A stretch of 55,160 nucleotides of DNA from Alloyangia mangrovi (GCF_002300555.2 NZ_NTHN02000034.1:1-55160); one strand, 5' to 3'; positions 24,787 through 34,041 are shown, numbered from the stretch's first letter. The notes: a model not told the origin generated them from the sequence alone. Program-made: numbers and translations.

Positions 24787-26187
24787 TCAGGTCCGGTCGC
24801 GCCGCTTGCTTGCGGCGACGTTGCGCCAGGCAAGCTCGAGCAGCTCGAGCGACAGCTCGGGCTCGCGGTCGAGGTACCGGCAGGCGGCGAGGATATGGCG
24901 CAGCAGGAACCCCGGATGCGCCCCGGAGGTCACGTAGCCTGCGGTCTCGTACTTGTCCGCGAAGAACCGTTCCATCACGTCGGGTTGCCAGATGATCCCG
25001 ACCTCCTCGCAGGCAGCTTGGAAGATGCTGAAGTAATCCTCCTTGGTCGGCGAGGGGACGTGGATCTTGAAATATATCCGGCGCAGTGCCGCCGCATCGC
25101 CCATCTCTTCGGGCATGAGGTTCGACGAGAACACCACGAGCTGATCGAAGGGCACGGAGAACTTCTTGCCGGTGTGCAGCGAGAGGATGTCGAACCCCTT
25201 TTCCAGCGGCACGATCCAGCGGTTCAGATAGGCCTGCGGCGGCTCGCTCTGACGCCCGAAGTCGTCCAGCACGAAGACCCCGCCTAGCGCCTTGAGGTGC
25301 ATCGGGGCCTCGTAGAAGCGCGCGGTATGCTCGAAGGCGAGATCGAGCATGTGGAGCATCAGCTCGCCGCCCGCGATGACCACCGGGCGGTGGCAGGGCA
25401 CCCAGCGCAGGTCGCCCCGTGGCTGGCCCTCGGGCAGTTCGGCGGTCTGGTGCAGCGTCTCGTCATGGAAACGGATGACCTGGTTCCCGGCGAGGATCGC
25501 GTAGGGAAAGCTCACCACGTCGCGAAACGACTGCCCCAGCGCCTCGGCCAGCGAGGTCTTGCCGTTGCCGGGCTCGCCGTAGAGCAGCATAGAGCGCCCG
25601 GAATTGGCCGCCGGTCCGAGCTGCGCCTTGAGGATATCCGGGATCACGAGATGCGCGAGCGCGCGGTCGAGTTCTGAGCGGTGGATTTCCTCATGGGCGA
25701 TCGACTGGCTCTGGATCTGCGCCTCGAAAGCCTCGAGCGTCACCGGGGCAGGGCCGATGTATTGCGACAGCACGAGCGCATCCATCGCCCATGTCTTGCC
25801 GAGATTGGTCAGGGAGTAGCGGATATCGGATTTGATGTCCGCGGAGTCGAGTCCCTGCGCCTCGACCAGCATCAGCGCGGTCATCTGCTTGATGAGCTGC
25901 CGGCAGACCAGCTTCGGCAGCTTGACCACATCGGCGATCTGCGCCGGGGTCAACGTGCCGCCCGCGTGCATGACCTTGCACAGGTGGTTTATCAGATAAC
26001 TTTCGCTCAGCCCGGTCTCTTCGACGGTCTTGGGCGCCGCGCCCGGCAGGAAGAGACGGCGGTCTGGCTCCGACGGGATGGGCGCCTCGGGATCGACGGC
26101 TGGGACCGGGCGGGCCATTTCGTCTTGCGCAGGCTCTGCCGGCTGCCGGGACGAAAAGGCCTCGGGCGTCTTGGAAAAGAACTTCAC
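24787..26187 (-). CDS. AAA+ ATPase with N-terminal winged-helix region
   Basis: A 466-residue ATPase. A Pro-rich N-terminus (about 1-50) is followed by a winged-helix-like region (LTPAQIADVVKLPKLVCRQLIKQM) and then an AAA+ domain. The domain has Walker A GEPGNGKTS near residue 205, Walker B GGVFVLDDFGRQ near 305, and a sensor block VVFSSNLMPEE. ATPases of this kind are often found near pilus loci, but their role is not established to my knowledge. I prefer GTG at 26187, with GGAGG eight bases upstream; TTG codons at 26190 and 26205 are alternatives. It faces the Tad operon and is separated from it by a strong terminator. Confidence 0.75.
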   Translation of the reverse strand: MKFFSKTPEAFSSRQPAEPAQDEMARPVPAVDPEAPIPSEPDRRLFLPGAAPKTVEETGLSESYLINHLCKVMHAGGTLTPAQIADVVKLPKLVCRQLIKQMTALMLVEAQGLDSADIKSDIRYSLTNLGKTWAMDALVLSQYIGPAPVTLEAFEAQIQSQSIAHEEIHRSELDRALAHLVIPDILKAQLGPAANSGRSMLLYGEPGNGKTSLAEALGQSFRDVVSFPYAILAGNQVIRFHDETLHQTAELPEGQPRGDLRWVPCHRPVVIAGGELMLHMLDLAFEHTARFYEAPMHLKALGGVFVLDDFGRQSEPPQAYLNRWIVPLEKGFDILSLHTGKKFSVPFDQLVVFSSNLMPEEMGDAAALRRIYFKIHVPSPTKEDYFSIFQAACEEVGIIWQPDVMERFFADKYETAGYVTSGAHPGFLLRHILAACRYLDREPELSLELLELAWRNVAASKRRDRT

Positions 26188-26318
26188 CAATAAATCCTCC
26201 GACAAAGTGTCACTGGTAATAAAAGGTCAGTGGAAATGCATTGATGGCAGTGTATTGCGATTTTGCGAGATCACGTAGTGAAAACTGCATGTCTGTCCGT
26301 TATGGGTCGTCCTCCTGG
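26188..26318. other. A/T-rich leader of the AAA+ gene
   Basis: 131 bases, much richer in A/T than the surroundings, between the TRAP permease stop and the ATPase start, both on the minus strand. It contains a CACTG/CAGTG inverted repeat at about 26209-26230. It probably holds the promoter of the ATPase gene; no clear -35/-10 pair was fixed. Confidence 0.35.
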
Positions 26319-27626
26319 TCAGTAGGCCAGCGACGGCAGCCAGAGCGTCAGCGCCGGGAAGAGGATCAGGATCAGCAGCGTCGCGAGGTCCATCAGCAGG
26401 AACCACCAGATGCCCCGGAAGATCTCGGGCAGGGTGACCGCGTTGTTGAGCGCGCCGTTGATCATGTAGACATTGAGCCCGATCGGCGGCGTGACAAGGC
26501 CGATCTCGAGCAGCTTGACGATGATGATGCCGAACCAGATCGCGTCGATCCCGGTGGTCTGCACCAGTGGCACGAGGATCGGCAGCGTCAGCAGCAGCAG
26601 GCCGATGGAGTCGATCAGCATCCCTAGAACCAGGTAGATCACCGTCACCGCAAAGAGGATCCACCAGACCTCGCTGCTGACCGAGAGGATCGCGTTGGAA
26701 AAGGCCGTCGGCAGGCCCGAGAGCGCGAGGAAGCGGGTGAAGAAGAGCGATCCGATCAGGATGATGAAGATCGACCCGGTGGAGACCACCGCCTGCGTGA
26801 CCGCCTCGATCACCGCCGCGCGGGTGAGCTTGCCGCGGACCGCGCTGATCACCGCCGCAAAGAAGGCGCCGAGCGCGCCCGCCTCGGTGGGCGAGAAGAC
26901 ACCCGAGAAGATGCCGCCCAGCACCAGCAGGATCAGCGTCGGCAGCGGCCAGACGTCGCGCAGCGCCTCGCGGCGTTCTTCTTCGGTCGGCGGCGGCGGG
27001 GTTTCTCCGGCGAGCGCGGGGTTCAGTTTCACCCGGGTGACGATCATCGCCATGTAGATCAGTGCCGACAGGATGCCGGGAATGAAGCCCGCCATGAAGA
27101 GCTGCCCGACCGAGACCTGCGCGTAGACGCCGTAGAGGATCAGCAGCACCGAGGGCGGGATCAGCGAGCCGAGCGTGCCCGAGGCGGCGATGGTGCCGGT
27201 GGCGAGCCCCTTGTCGTAGCCCTGCTTCAGCATCTCGGGCACCGCCATGCGCGACATGGCCGAGGCGGTGGCGACCGACGAGCCCGAGGCCGCGGCGAAG
27301 AACGCGCAGGCGCCGACCGAGGTGATTGCCAGCCCTCCGGGCAGCCGCGCGAGATAGAGCCGCAGTGACAGGAAGAGCCCGCGGGTCATGTCGGTCGAGG
27401 AGCACAGGAAGCCCATCAGCAGGAACATGGGCGCCGCCGAGAGCTCCCATTGTCCGACGTAGTCGAAGGGCGTGGCGGAGATCATCCCCCAGGCGACGTT
27501 CATGTTGAACATCAGCGAGATGCCGGCGATCGACACCAGGCCGAGCGCCAGGCCGATCGGCACGCGCAGCGCGATCAGCACGAGGGCGAGGACGGTGCCG
27601 AGGATACCGATATCGAGATTGCTCAT
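26319..27626 (-). CDS. dctM: TRAP transporter large permease (system 1)
   Basis: A 435-residue DctM-family membrane protein with about 12 hydrophobic segments. It carries family blocks FAAASGSSVATASAM, GTLGSLIPPSVLLILYG, FSPTEAGALGAFFAA and LVTPPIGLNVYMINGA. In TRAP systems this subunit moves the substrate with sodium. It is the last gene of an eight-gene minus-strand operon and follows its small permease partner by 21 bases. Confidence 0.93.
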   Translation of the reverse strand: MSNLDIGILGTVLALVLIALRVPIGLALGLVSIAGISLMFNMNVAWGMISATPFDYVGQWELSAAPMFLLMGFLCSSTDMTRGLFLSLRLYLARLPGGLAITSVGACAFFAAASGSSVATASAMSRMAVPEMLKQGYDKGLATGTIAASGTLGSLIPPSVLLILYGVYAQVSVGQLFMAGFIPGILSALIYMAMIVTRVKLNPALAGETPPPPTEEERREALRDVWPLPTLILLVLGGIFSGVFSPTEAGALGAFFAAVISAVRGKLTRAAVIEAVTQAVVSTGSIFIILIGSLFFTRFLALSGLPTAFSNAILSVSSEVWWILFAVTVIYLVLGMLIDSIGLLLLTLPILVPLVQTTGIDAIWFGIIIVKLLEIGLVTPPIGLNVYMINGALNNAVTLPEIFRGIWWFLLMDLATLLILILFPALTLWLPSLAY

Positions 27627-27647
27627 GGGGTCAGGTCCTCTCGGCGG

Positions 27648-28133
27648 TTACAGCGCGCGCCGCAGCGTCACGGATTTCAGCAGGTTCGACAGCACCGCCA
27701 GCCAGATGCCGGCGAAGCCCAATGGCAGCGCCCAGCGGGCCGGCCAGATGTAGAAGGTGACGTTGCTCATCGCCTCTTCGGCGCGGGTCGTGGCGCCGAT
27801 CGCGTCCTGGGCCGATTGCCAGAACAGCATCCCGAAGAAGACCAGCCCGAGCCCGCAGGCCAGCACGTAAAGCGCAAGCTGCACGCCCTGCGGCATCATC
27901 TTGGCGAAGAGATCGACCCGGATGTGCTCGCCGCGCAGCTCGACGTAGCCGAGCGACAGGAACACGATCACCACCATGTAGTAGTAGGAGACAATCTCGA
28001 GCGTGCCGATGAGCCGGCCATCGAAGAAGAACCGCAGCGCCACGTCGGTGGTGATATGCGCCATCATCAGCAGCATGAAGGCGCAGGCGAGCGCCATGAC
28101 GGCGCGGTTGGTCCAGCGGATCAGGGCGTGCAT
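27648..28133 (-). CDS. dctQ: TRAP transporter small permease (system 1)
   Basis: A 161-residue DctQ-type membrane protein with four hydrophobic segments and the family block SLGYVELRGEHIRVDLFAKMMP in its central loop. The start ATG 28133 (MHALIRWTN) has GGAGGTG seven bases upstream; an in-frame ATG at 28175 is less likely. It stabilises the large permease. Confidence 0.9.
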   Translation of the reverse strand: MHALIRWTNRAVMALACAFMLLMMAHITTDVALRFFFDGRLIGTLEIVSYYYMVVIVFLSLGYVELRGEHIRVDLFAKMMPQGVQLALYVLACGLGLVFFGMLFWQSAQDAIGATTRAEEAMSNVTFYIWPARWALPLGFAGIWLAVLSNLLKSVTLRRAL

Positions 28134-28205
28134 CTGGGCACCTCCTTGGGGCGTGCGGAAACAGGGGCCCGGCAAGGGGCCCCTGAGGGTTTGGATGCGG
28201 GGGCG

Positions 28206-29324
28206 TTACTTGACGCCGTAGCTCGCCGGGTCGATGTCGCCGTAGATCTCGGACATCGCCAGCGCGGTCAGCGCGTCCTCGTCGGAGGTGTCGACCTCGG
28301 CCAGCAGCGCGGCCCACTTGTCCATCTTGGCGCGGAAGTCGTCGATCACTGCCTTGGCGTCGGTCAGCCCGTAGGTCTCGGCCGCCTTGTCGTAGACGCC
28401 TTCGAGCGTCTTGGCGCGGAACGCCTCGACCGAGGCGGCGATGTCGGCCCCGGGCTCGTAGACGTTGCCGCCCTTGTCCTTGGCGGTCTCGAGGGCGGCT
28501 TCGGCCTGCGCGGTGTAGTTGAGGATCATCCGCGCCATGGAGCGGGCCGAGGCCTGCATGAACACGCTGCGCTGCTCGGCGGTCAGGCCGGACCAGAATC
28601 CGGGGTTGAAGCCCCAGTTCGGGCCGGACCAGTACATTCCGGTGGGCAGCAGGGTGGTGTGCTCGGCCACTTCCAGAAGCGAACGGTCCACCAGATCGTT
28701 GGCCGCGTTGGTGGCGCAGTCCAGCGTGCCGCGCTCGATCCCGGTGTACATCTCGGACGAGGGCACGTTGACCGGGATGCCCCCGGCGGCCTCGACCCAG
28801 GCCGAGACGGCGGAGCCCGCGGTGCGGATGCGCTTGCCCTTCAGCTCGGCGAGGGTACGCACAGGCTCGGCGCACATCAGGATGTAGGGCGGCGTCGCGT
28901 AGGCGCCGAGGTAGACGATGCCTTGCTCCTCCCATTCGGCCAGCTGCGCGGCGTTGTGCATCGAGAAATCGGTCACCGCGAAGATCGCCACGAGCGGGTC
29001 GGAGTAGTTGAAGCCAAGCTCCTGCACCGCGTTGGCCACCGGCAGATCCGAGGGTGTGTAGATGGCGGCGTGGTGGCCGACCTGCACCACGTTGTCGCGG
29101 ATGCCCTGCATCGAGGCACGCGGGGCCAGCAGCACGGTGCCGGTGAACACCTGCGGGGCAAGATCGCCGCCGGAGAGGTCCTTCACCATCTCGGCCCATT
29201 CGGTGTAGCCGTATTTGGCCAGCGGATGCTGCGCGTCATAGAAGGTGTTGGCGATGAAATCGGTCGCCAGCGCAGGACTTGCAAGCACGCCGGCGAGCAG
29301 CGTGGTGGTCAGGAAGGTCTTCAT
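28206..29324 (-). CDS. dctP: TRAP substrate-binding protein (system 1)
   Basis: A 372-residue DctP-family periplasmic binding protein with signal peptide MKTFLTTTLLAGVLASPALA. The conserved Arg that binds substrate carboxylates in this family probably lies in KGKRIRTAGSAVSAW, and the typical hinge sequence VNVPSSEMYTGIERGTLDCA follows. At 372 residues it is longer than most DctP proteins (about 330). The ligand is unknown; gene neighbours suggest the substrate of the amidohydrolase. The gene lies 66 bases downstream of the amidohydrolase. Confidence 0.92.
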   Translation of the reverse strand: MKTFLTTTLLAGVLASPALATDFIANTFYDAQHPLAKYGYTEWAEMVKDLSGGDLAPQVFTGTVLLAPRASMQGIRDNVVQVGHHAAIYTPSDLPVANAVQELGFNYSDPLVAIFAVTDFSMHNAAQLAEWEEQGIVYLGAYATPPYILMCAEPVRTLAELKGKRIRTAGSAVSAWVEAAGGIPVNVPSSEMYTGIERGTLDCATNAANDLVDRSLLEVAEHTTLLPTGMYWSGPNWGFNPGFWSGLTAEQRSVFMQASARSMARMILNYTAQAEAALETAKDKGGNVYEPGADIAASVEAFRAKTLEGVYDKAAETYGLTDAKAVIDDFRAKMDKWAALLAEVDTSDEDALTALAMSEIYGDIDPASYGVK

Positions 29325-29390
29325 GTCTCTCTCCGGGTTGGTCGGCGGGCGGTTCGGGCCGCCCGCACTTGGGGAAGTCTTTGCAGGGGG

Positions 29391-30626
29391 TTAGAGGCTT
29401 GCCGCCTTCTTGATTGCGCGGCCGCCCTGCATGATCAGCGGCATATGCGCGCCTTGACCGGTCAGCAGGTCGAGGTTTTCAAGCGGGTTGCCCTCGACCG
29501 CGATGATGTCGGCATGGGCGCCCGGGGCGATCACGCCGACCTCGCCTTCCATGCGCAGAACCTTGGCCGCGTCCACGGTGGCGGAGCGGATCACCGCGTC
29601 GGCGGGGATGTAGCGCCCGCGCAGCGGGAATTCGCCCGACTGCTCGGTCTGCATGCCGCCCAGCAGGTCCGAGCCGTAGCCCATGGTCACACCCGCCTCG
29701 TGCAGCTTCACCACGCGCTCGAGCCCCGCCTCGCGCACGTCGGCGACCTTGGCCACCGACTCCGGCGGCAGGCCGAACTCGGCGCCCTTGCGGGCCAGCA
29801 GGTCGTAGGTGATGTTGGTCGGCACCACGAAGGCCCCCTCGCGGGCGACGCGCTTGATGGTTTCGTCACCGATCAGGTTGCCGTGCTCGATGCAGGTGAT
29901 GCCGCAGTCCAGCGCCCGCACGATGGCTTCGTCGGCATAGAGGTGCGCGGCGACATAGGTGCCAAAGCCATTCGCGACCTCGACGAGGGCGGTGAGCTCG
30001 TCGACCGAGTAGACGAGGTAGCCGATCGGGTCCGAAGGCGAGGAGACGCCGCCGTCCGCCATCACCTTGAGGAACTGGGCACCGCCCTTCAGCTCTTCGC
30101 GTGCGGCGCGCAGAAGCTCGGGCTTGCCGTCGCAGATCCGCCCCAAGGTGCCGAGCGCCTGCGCATACCAGCCGACGTCGCGGTTGTCATAGGGGCCGCG
30201 GTAGTCGGTGTGGCCGCCGGTCTGGCTCAGCGCCTTGCCGCAGATCACCAGCCGGGGCGCTGTGAAGTGGCCCTCTTCCACCGCCAGTTGCAGCCCGCGA
30301 TCGGCCCCGCCGAGGTCGCGCACGGTGGTGAAGCCGCGCAGGATCATGTTCTTCATCAGCGTCGCGGCCCGCGCCGCCACCAGCGAGGAGGGCAGCGAGG
30401 CATTGAGGCCGAGGTTCGCGGTCGAGGCGATGGTGTGCACGTGGCAGTCGATCAGGCCGGGCATCACGGTCAGCCCGTTGAGGTCGAGCTCTTCCTCGGC
30501 GGTGAAGGCGACGGAGGCGCCGACCTCGCGGATGCGGCCGTCCTCGATGGCGATCTGCATCGGCTCAGTGGGCTCGGGCGAGGTGCCGTCGACGATGCGG
30601 GCGTTCTTGATCAGCAGGGAGGTCAT
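29391..30626 (-). CDS. Amidohydrolase-family metal hydrolase
   Basis: A 411-residue amidohydrolase of the imidazolonepropionase/Xaa-Pro dipeptidase branch. All metal ligands of a two-metal site can be seen: His62 and His64 (IDCHVHT), a Lys in QFLKVMADGG near residue 187 that would be carbamylated, His in AAHLYADE, His in CIEHGNLIGD, and Asp in GYGSDLLGG. No signal peptide, so it acts in the cytoplasm. It should cleave an amide or cyclic amide brought in by one of the flanking TRAP systems. The start has AAGGACG upstream. The exact substrate cannot be told from sequence. Confidence 0.87.
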   Translation of the reverse strand: MTSLLIKNARIVDGTSPEPTEPMQIAIEDGRIREVGASVAFTAEEELDLNGLTVMPGLIDCHVHTIASTANLGLNASLPSSLVAARAATLMKNMILRGFTTVRDLGGADRGLQLAVEEGHFTAPRLVICGKALSQTGGHTDYRGPYDNRDVGWYAQALGTLGRICDGKPELLRAAREELKGGAQFLKVMADGGVSSPSDPIGYLVYSVDELTALVEVANGFGTYVAAHLYADEAIVRALDCGITCIEHGNLIGDETIKRVAREGAFVVPTNITYDLLARKGAEFGLPPESVAKVADVREAGLERVVKLHEAGVTMGYGSDLLGGMQTEQSGEFPLRGRYIPADAVIRSATVDAAKVLRMEGEVGVIAPGAHADIIAVEGNPLENLDLLTGQGAHMPLIMQGGRAIKKAASL

Positions 30627-30646
30627 CTTGGTCGTCCTTTCGGGTG

Positions 30647-31129
30647 TCAGATCAGCGCCGGCGCGAGGGTCTGCGCGATGAGGGTCATGTCCGCCATGTC
30701 GTCGGGGCTGTAGGCGTCGCGCGCATCGTTCAGCGACAGCACGCCGACGCAGCGCCCGGCCCAGAGCACCGGGGCGCAGGCGCAGGCCTCGCAGCCCTTC
30801 GACAGGATCAGCTCGGCGTCGGGAAAGGCCCAGCGGACGTCTTCGGCGGAATTGCCCAGCCAGGCTTCGCCAGCGTCGAGCACCACCTTGCCCCAGTCGG
30901 TCAGCCCCATCGGCTTCAGCGCCCCGGTCGGGTAGTCCTTCTCCGAGCTGTGCATCCGCATGACGTTGCCGGTGCCCGGCAGGTTCCGCAGCACGGTCAG
31001 GAAGCGGAAGCCGAAGCGTTGGCGGCACGTCTCCTCGACGGCGCGGAAGAGCGTGTGGGGCTGGTTGAGCTGCGCCTGCGCGCGCAGCAGCGGCGCGAGA
31101 TCGAGCGCGCGGGTAGCGGGGGAGGTCAT
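30647..31129 (-). CDS. GAF-domain protein
   Basis: A 160-residue protein consisting of a single GAF-like domain, with the blocks FRFLTVLRNL, WGKVVLDAGEAWLGNS and APVLWAGRCVGVLSLND. A Cys cluster (KGCEACACAP, three Cys in six residues) sits just before the last strand and could bind a ligand or sense redox state. No output domain is attached. It lies between the system 2 large permease and the amidohydrolase, with very short gaps (4 and 20 bases). A small-molecule sensor or an enzyme accessory role is possible. Confidence 0.78.
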   Translation of the reverse strand: MTSPATRALDLAPLLRAQAQLNQPHTLFRAVEETCRQRFGFRFLTVLRNLPGTGNVMRMHSSEKDYPTGALKPMGLTDWGKVVLDAGEAWLGNSAEDVRWAFPDAELILSKGCEACACAPVLWAGRCVGVLSLNDARDAYSPDDMADMTLIAQTLAPALI

Positions 31130-31133
31130 TGTC

Positions 31134-32444
31134 TTATCCGTAGAAGAAGTTCGGGAGCCAGAGCGCGATGCCGGGGAAGACGGCCAGCAGCGCGACCCCC
31201 ACCAGCATCAGCACGAAGAAGGGCAGCGCGGCGCGGGCGACGTAGCTGATCGAGCGGCCCGAGATGCCCTGCAGCACGAAGAGGTTGAAGCCGACGGGCG
31301 GTGTGACCTGCGCCATCTCGACCATCAGCACGAGGTAGACGCCGAACCAGATCGGATCGAAGCCCGCCTGCAGCGCCAGCGGCAGCGAGATCGGCAGGCT
31401 CATCACCACGATCGAGGTGCCATCGAGGAAGAAGCCGAGCCCGAGGTAGAAGAGCGAGAGCACCACCAGCAGCCCCCAGGGCGGCAGGTTGAGCGAGGCG
31501 ATGCCGTCGGCCACGTCCGCCGGGATGTGCAGGTAGCCGATGGCGGTCGACATGAAGGCGGCGGTGATCAGGATCGAGCACACCATGGTCGAGGTCCGCA
31601 GCGCCCCCATCAGCGTGTCGCGCAGAAGGGTCAGCGACAGCTGGCGGGTCACGGCGGCGATGGCGATGGCGGCGATGACGCCCACGGCTGCGGCCTCGGA
31701 GGGGGTGGCGATGCCGGTGTAGATCGAGCCGAGCACGATGGTCATCAGCACCACCAGCGGCGCGAGATCCCAGAGCGCGCGCAGGAAGTCCATTGCGCTG
31801 CGGCGCTCGCGCGTGGCCGGCACCAGGCCGGGGTCCAGCTTCGCCCGCAGCATGATGTAGCCCGAGTAGAGCGCGGTGATCATCAGCCCCGGCAGGACGC
31901 CGGCAGCAAAGAGGCGCGAGATCGACTGCTCGGCAAGGATGCCGTAGACGATCATCACGATGGACGGCGGGATGAGTAGTCCAAGGCTACCCGCGCCCGC
32001 CAGCGAACCCAGCGACAGCCGGTCGTCATAGCCGCGCTGGCCCAGCTCGCGCGTGGTGATCCGGCCGACGGTGGCGGTGGTGGCGGGCGACGAGCCCGAG
32101 ACCGCGGCGAAGAGCGTGCAGCCCAGCACGTTGGTGTGCAGCAGCCGGCCGGGGATATAGTCGACGAAGGGCGACAGGCCGCGGAACAGCCGGGTCGAGA
32201 TGTCGGTGCGGAAGATGATCTCTCCCATCCAGATGAACATCGGGATGGCCGAGAGCTCCCAGCTCGTGGAATAGCGGTAGATGATGCCCGCGGCGATCGA
32301 GCCGATCCGCGAGAGATCCATCCCGTGCAGGAAGAACAGCGCCGAGGTGGCAACCAGCGCCAGCGAGATGAAGACCCAGGCCCCGAGGCCGAGGAACAAC
32401 AAAAGGAAGGCCAGCGTCGCGGCCGCGGTCAGGAGCGTGTCCAT
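31134..32444 (-). CDS. dctM: TRAP transporter large permease (system 2)
   Basis: A 436-residue DctM-family permease with about 12 hydrophobic segments. Family blocks FAAVSGSSPATTATVGRI, LGLLIPPSIVMIVYGIL, ATPSEAAAVGVIAA and QVTPPVGFNLFVLQGISG are present. It is clearly a different paralogue from the permease at 26319-27626, so the operon holds two transporters, not a duplication error. It ends four bases before the GAF gene start. Confidence 0.93.
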   Translation of the reverse strand: MDTLLTAAATLAFLLLFLGLGAWVFISLALVATSALFFLHGMDLSRIGSIAAGIIYRYSTSWELSAIPMFIWMGEIIFRTDISTRLFRGLSPFVDYIPGRLLHTNVLGCTLFAAVSGSSPATTATVGRITTRELGQRGYDDRLSLGSLAGAGSLGLLIPPSIVMIVYGILAEQSISRLFAAGVLPGLMITALYSGYIMLRAKLDPGLVPATRERRSAMDFLRALWDLAPLVVLMTIVLGSIYTGIATPSEAAAVGVIAAIAIAAVTRQLSLTLLRDTLMGALRTSTMVCSILITAAFMSTAIGYLHIPADVADGIASLNLPPWGLLVVLSLFYLGLGFFLDGTSIVVMSLPISLPLALQAGFDPIWFGVYLVLMVEMAQVTPPVGFNLFVLQGISGRSISYVARAALPFFVLMLVGVALLAVFPGIALWLPNFFYG

Positions 32445-32467
32445 GTGTTCTCTCCGGGTGGGGCGGC

Positions 32468-32992
32468 TTATTCGACCGGGGTTGCGAGCGGCGTGCTGGG
32501 GGCGGGCGACGGGTGGCCGGTGATGTGACGCAACCCATGCGACAGCGCGGCAAGTGCAAAGAGCCCGAGCCCGAGCATGAGCGCGCCCTCGGGGATCCAG
32601 GTCGGCACCGCGGCGACGGACGAGGACACGGTGCCCCGCGACCAGGCGCGCGCAACGCGGATCCAGAACATCCAGGCCAGCCCGGCCGAGAGCGCGCAGG
32701 CCACCAGCGCGGCCCCGGCGGTCATCAGCTGCTGCGCGCGCGGTGGCAGGCGGTCGAGCACGAGGCCGACGCGGATCAGGTCACCATGTTCGAGCACGTA
32801 GCCGAGCGACCAGATCACGCAGATGCTGATCGCGTAGCCGACGAATTCGTCGAGTACGAAGGTCGAAGTGGCGAAGAAGCTGCGCAGGATGATCTCATAG
32901 GCGATGTGGCCCACCATGTAGACCAGCGCACATGCGGCGATCACGGCGGCCAGTCGCGACAGGGCGAAAACGCCTGAATAGAAGCGGGTCAT
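32468..32992 (-). CDS. dctQ: TRAP transporter small permease (system 2)
   Basis: A 174-residue DctQ-type protein with four hydrophobic segments and the central block VIWSLGYVLEHGDLIRVGLVLDRL, shown here only as a family marker. The start ATG 32992 (MTRFYSGVF) has GGAG ten bases upstream. The open frame continues upstream but there encodes sequence out of step with the binding-protein gene. Confidence 0.88.
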   Translation of the reverse strand: MTRFYSGVFALSRLAAVIAACALVYMVGHIAYEIILRSFFATSTFVLDEFVGYAISICVIWSLGYVLEHGDLIRVGLVLDRLPPRAQQLMTAGAALVACALSAGLAWMFWIRVARAWSRGTVSSSVAAVPTWIPEGALMLGLGLFALAALSHGLRHITGHPSPAPSTPLATPVE

Positions 32993-33063
32993 GCGAAGCT
33001 CCGGGGAAAGCGAAAGAAATGCGCGGGCGGCAACCGGGGCCACCCGCGCCAGTCGGGGAGAAA

Positions 33064-34041
33064 TCAGCGGCTTTGATACGCGTTCATGATGGACTGTGCG
33101 CGCTCGCCGGTGTCCGCGATCCACTCGTCGATGAAGGGCTGCGCCGCCTCGGTCAGCGCCTGCGAGAACTCGGCGGGGATTTCCTCGGTCACCGTCATGC
33201 CGTTCTCGCGCATCGTGTCGAAATCCTTGGCTGTGGCTTCCATCAGCAGGCCCCAGCCGAAGTCCTCGGCGTCTTCGGCGGCTTCCTTCACGGCGGCCCG
33301 CTGCTCTTCGCTCAGGTCGTCCCAGGCGTCGAGGTTGAGGTGGATCGCCTGCAGCGACGAGGCGTAGTTGACGTTGGTGAAGTTCGACTGCAGCTCCCAC
33401 ATCTGCACGCCGACGCCGCCATTGGGCGAGGTCAGCACGGCGTCGATGGCGTTGGTCGAGAGCTGCGCCGGAACATCGGCCCAGGAGATCTGGATCGGGA
33501 AGGCACCGGCGTTCTTGATGGTCTCGGTCGAGGCGACGTCATAGGTCCGCACCTTCACGCCCTCGAGGTCGGCAAGCGAGGTGAAGGCCTTGTTGCCCCA
33601 AAGGCCGGACGACGGCCAGGGGGTCGCCAGAAGCAGCATCTGGTTGTTGTCCTCGAGCACCTTCTCGTATTCGGGCTTTGCCAGCTCGTAGAGGTCGTGC
33701 ACGTCGGCCGAGGTCGGCGCGAGGAAGGGCAGCGACGAGAGCTGGAAGATCGGGTCGATGCCGGTCCAGAACACGAAGGCCGAAGAGGCCGCCTGCAGCG
33801 CGCCATCACCCACCGCGTCGAAATGGTCGACGCTCTTGTAGCCGAGCGCCGCGCCGTGGTGGACGGTCACCTCGATGTCGCCGCCGGTCTTTTCGGCCAC
33901 GGCCTTGGCGAAGAAGTCGGCGGTCTGCCCTTGCAGCGAGCCGGCGGGGTATTCGCTCGACAGATCCCAGGTGGCGGCCAGGGCAGGCGCGGCTGCAAGG
34001 CCGATGCCCGCGACGGTGACAAGAAGCGTCTTGATGGTCAT
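33064..34041 (-). CDS. dctP: TRAP substrate-binding protein (system 2)
   Basis: A 325-residue DctP-family periplasmic binding protein with signal peptide (IKTLLVTVAGIGLAAAPALA) and mature start ATWDLSSEYP. The ligand Arg is probably in EGVKVRTYDVAS. It is the first gene of the operon. The ATG at 34041 follows GGGAAG; an in-frame ATG at 34113 adds 24 polar residues in front of the signal peptide and is rejected. Repeated TTACG-type motifs lie upstream. Confidence 0.92.
   Translation of the reverse strand: MTIKTLLVTVAGIGLAAAPALAATWDLSSEYPAGSLQGQTADFFAKAVAEKTGGDIEVTVHHGAALGYKSVDHFDAVGDGALQAASSAFVFWTGIDPIFQLSSLPFLAPTSADVHDLYELAKPEYEKVLEDNNQMLLLATPWPSSGLWGNKAFTSLADLEGVKVRTYDVASTETIKNAGAFPIQISWADVPAQLSTNAIDAVLTSPNGGVGVQMWELQSNFTNVNYASSLQAIHLNLDAWDDLSEEQRAAVKEAAEDAEDFGWGLLMEATAKDFDTMRENGMTVTEEIPAEFSQALTEAAQPFIDEWIADTGERAQSIMNAYQSR

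Noticed and set aside
27450-30713. A plus-strand open frame of more than 1000 codons across the TRAP/amidohydrolase genes
   Set aside because: It is antisense to three well-recognised genes. Its translation is rich in Arg, Gly, His and Gln with no family features, which is usual for the opposite strand of high-GC genes.
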